Positions 6,114 to 6,396 of a DNA stretch of 6,396 nt are shown here, piece after piece. The stretch spans positions 1 through 6,396 of the forward strand of contig WRCL01000115.1 of NCBI GenBank assembly GCA_009783975.1, read 5' to 3'. This DNA comes from Micrococcales bacterium. GTDB lineage: Bacteria; Actinomycetota; Actinomycetes; Actinomycetales; Cellulomonadaceae. The notes below the pieces were generated by a model. It searched no databases. It worked only from the letters and a program-made list of their open reading frames with translations, and was not told where the DNA came from. Position 1 is the first letter of the stretch. Each line of letters starts with the position of its first letter. Position numbers and translations under genes: made by a program.

Positions 6114-6396
6114 GGGTGGGCTCCTGACCAAGTGCGCGGGTGATAGAGGCCGGGCCGAGGTCTGCGGCCAGACGCGCCAGCTGCAGCCACAGCCCAGTGT
6201 CGGGATCTGAGAACCGGACTAGCAGAGCAGGGGTGCGGGAGCGGCCCACCTTTCGTGCGTCGTGCCGGGTGGTGATCTCATCGAGGTCCGCACCCATGGC
6301 GTGCACAGCACGCGGACCCAGGAACGCGGCCAGTGGCTGGTCAGGGGGCCGCGCGACCGGATGTACTGCCGCGCCGCCGTGGCGTGTGGTGAGCCA
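6103..6396 (-). CDS. C-terminal part of a protein of unknown function (5' end outside window)
   Basis: The frame is open to the right edge and gives 97 residues ending LGQEPTHAS before a TGA at 6105-6103. I recognise no family. Visible features are an Arg/His/Lys-rich middle (TTRHDARKVGRSRTP) and a VRFSDPDTGLWLQLARLAADLG stretch that looks like a strand followed by a helix. No membrane segment is visible. It overlaps the start of the 116-residue gene by 11 bases in a different frame, so the two are surely co-transcribed and probably act together. An internal ATG at 6306 could start a 67-residue product, but no ribosome site precedes it and the frame has no stop upstream. A longer gene is therefore more likely. 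Confidence 0.6.
   Translation of the reverse strand, partial: WLTTRHGGAAVHPVARPPDQPLAAFLGPRAVHAMGADLDEITTRHDARKVGRSRTPALLVRFSDPDTGLWLQLARLAADLGPASITRALGQEPTHAS
6111..6125 (-). promoter_or_regulatory. Ribosome binding site of the 116-residue gene
   Basis: On the minus strand AGGAG (6125-6121) lies seven bases before the ATG at 6113-6111, inside the coding sequence of the upstream gene. With the 11-base overlap of the two genes it points to translational coupling, and it fixes the start against the in-frame ATG at 6131. Confidence 0.75.

Overview
The window is very GC-rich. Its third positions are strongly GC, the proteins are rich in Ala, Gly, Arg and Asp, and actinobacterial protein families recur: an N-terminal variant leucine-rich repeat ending in a YPGLL-W-type signature, and a DUF222-HNH (13E12-type) protein. 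It most resembles a high-GC actinobacterium, perhaps of the Cellulomonas-like Micrococcales. That placement is inferred from composition and family style, not from a marker gene.

Layout. Positions 1-3235 are one uninterrupted minus-strand reading frame that leaves the window at the left edge. I read through every codon and found no in-frame stop. It encodes a large membrane-anchored protein of at least 1078 residues. In order it has a cytoplasmic variant leucine-rich repeat, an acidic Pro/Ala/Glu linker, one transmembrane helix, a PQQ-type beta-propeller, a cysteine-containing module present twice with identical spacing, and the start of an OmpA-type peptidoglycan-binding domain. Positions 3236-3687 hold no intact gene but contain a frameshifted remnant of an IS630-type transposase on the plus strand. 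Positions 3688-5469 on the plus strand encode a DUF222-HNH nuclease-like protein. Its promoter appears to start the mRNA at the ATG (leaderless) and overlaps a degenerate actinobacterial SOS (LexA) box. Positions 5472-5767 on the minus strand are a truncated fragment of a GT2 rhamnosyltransferase-like gene. Positions 5763-6396 on the minus strand hold two overlapping small genes of unknown function, the upstream one cut by the right edge.

How it fits together. The nuclease gene lies between two pieces of gene debris (IS630 remnant and GT2 fragment), so 3240-5770 looks like a rearrangement site between two separate minus-strand transcription units. The large protein looks like a device linking membrane to cell wall: a cytoplasmic protein-interaction end, a surface propeller, and a wall anchor. 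The two small genes at the right are translationally coupled and form a small operon. The stop codon of the second one lies exactly where the GT2 fragment begins. I see no RNA genes, CRISPR arrays or complete mobile elements.
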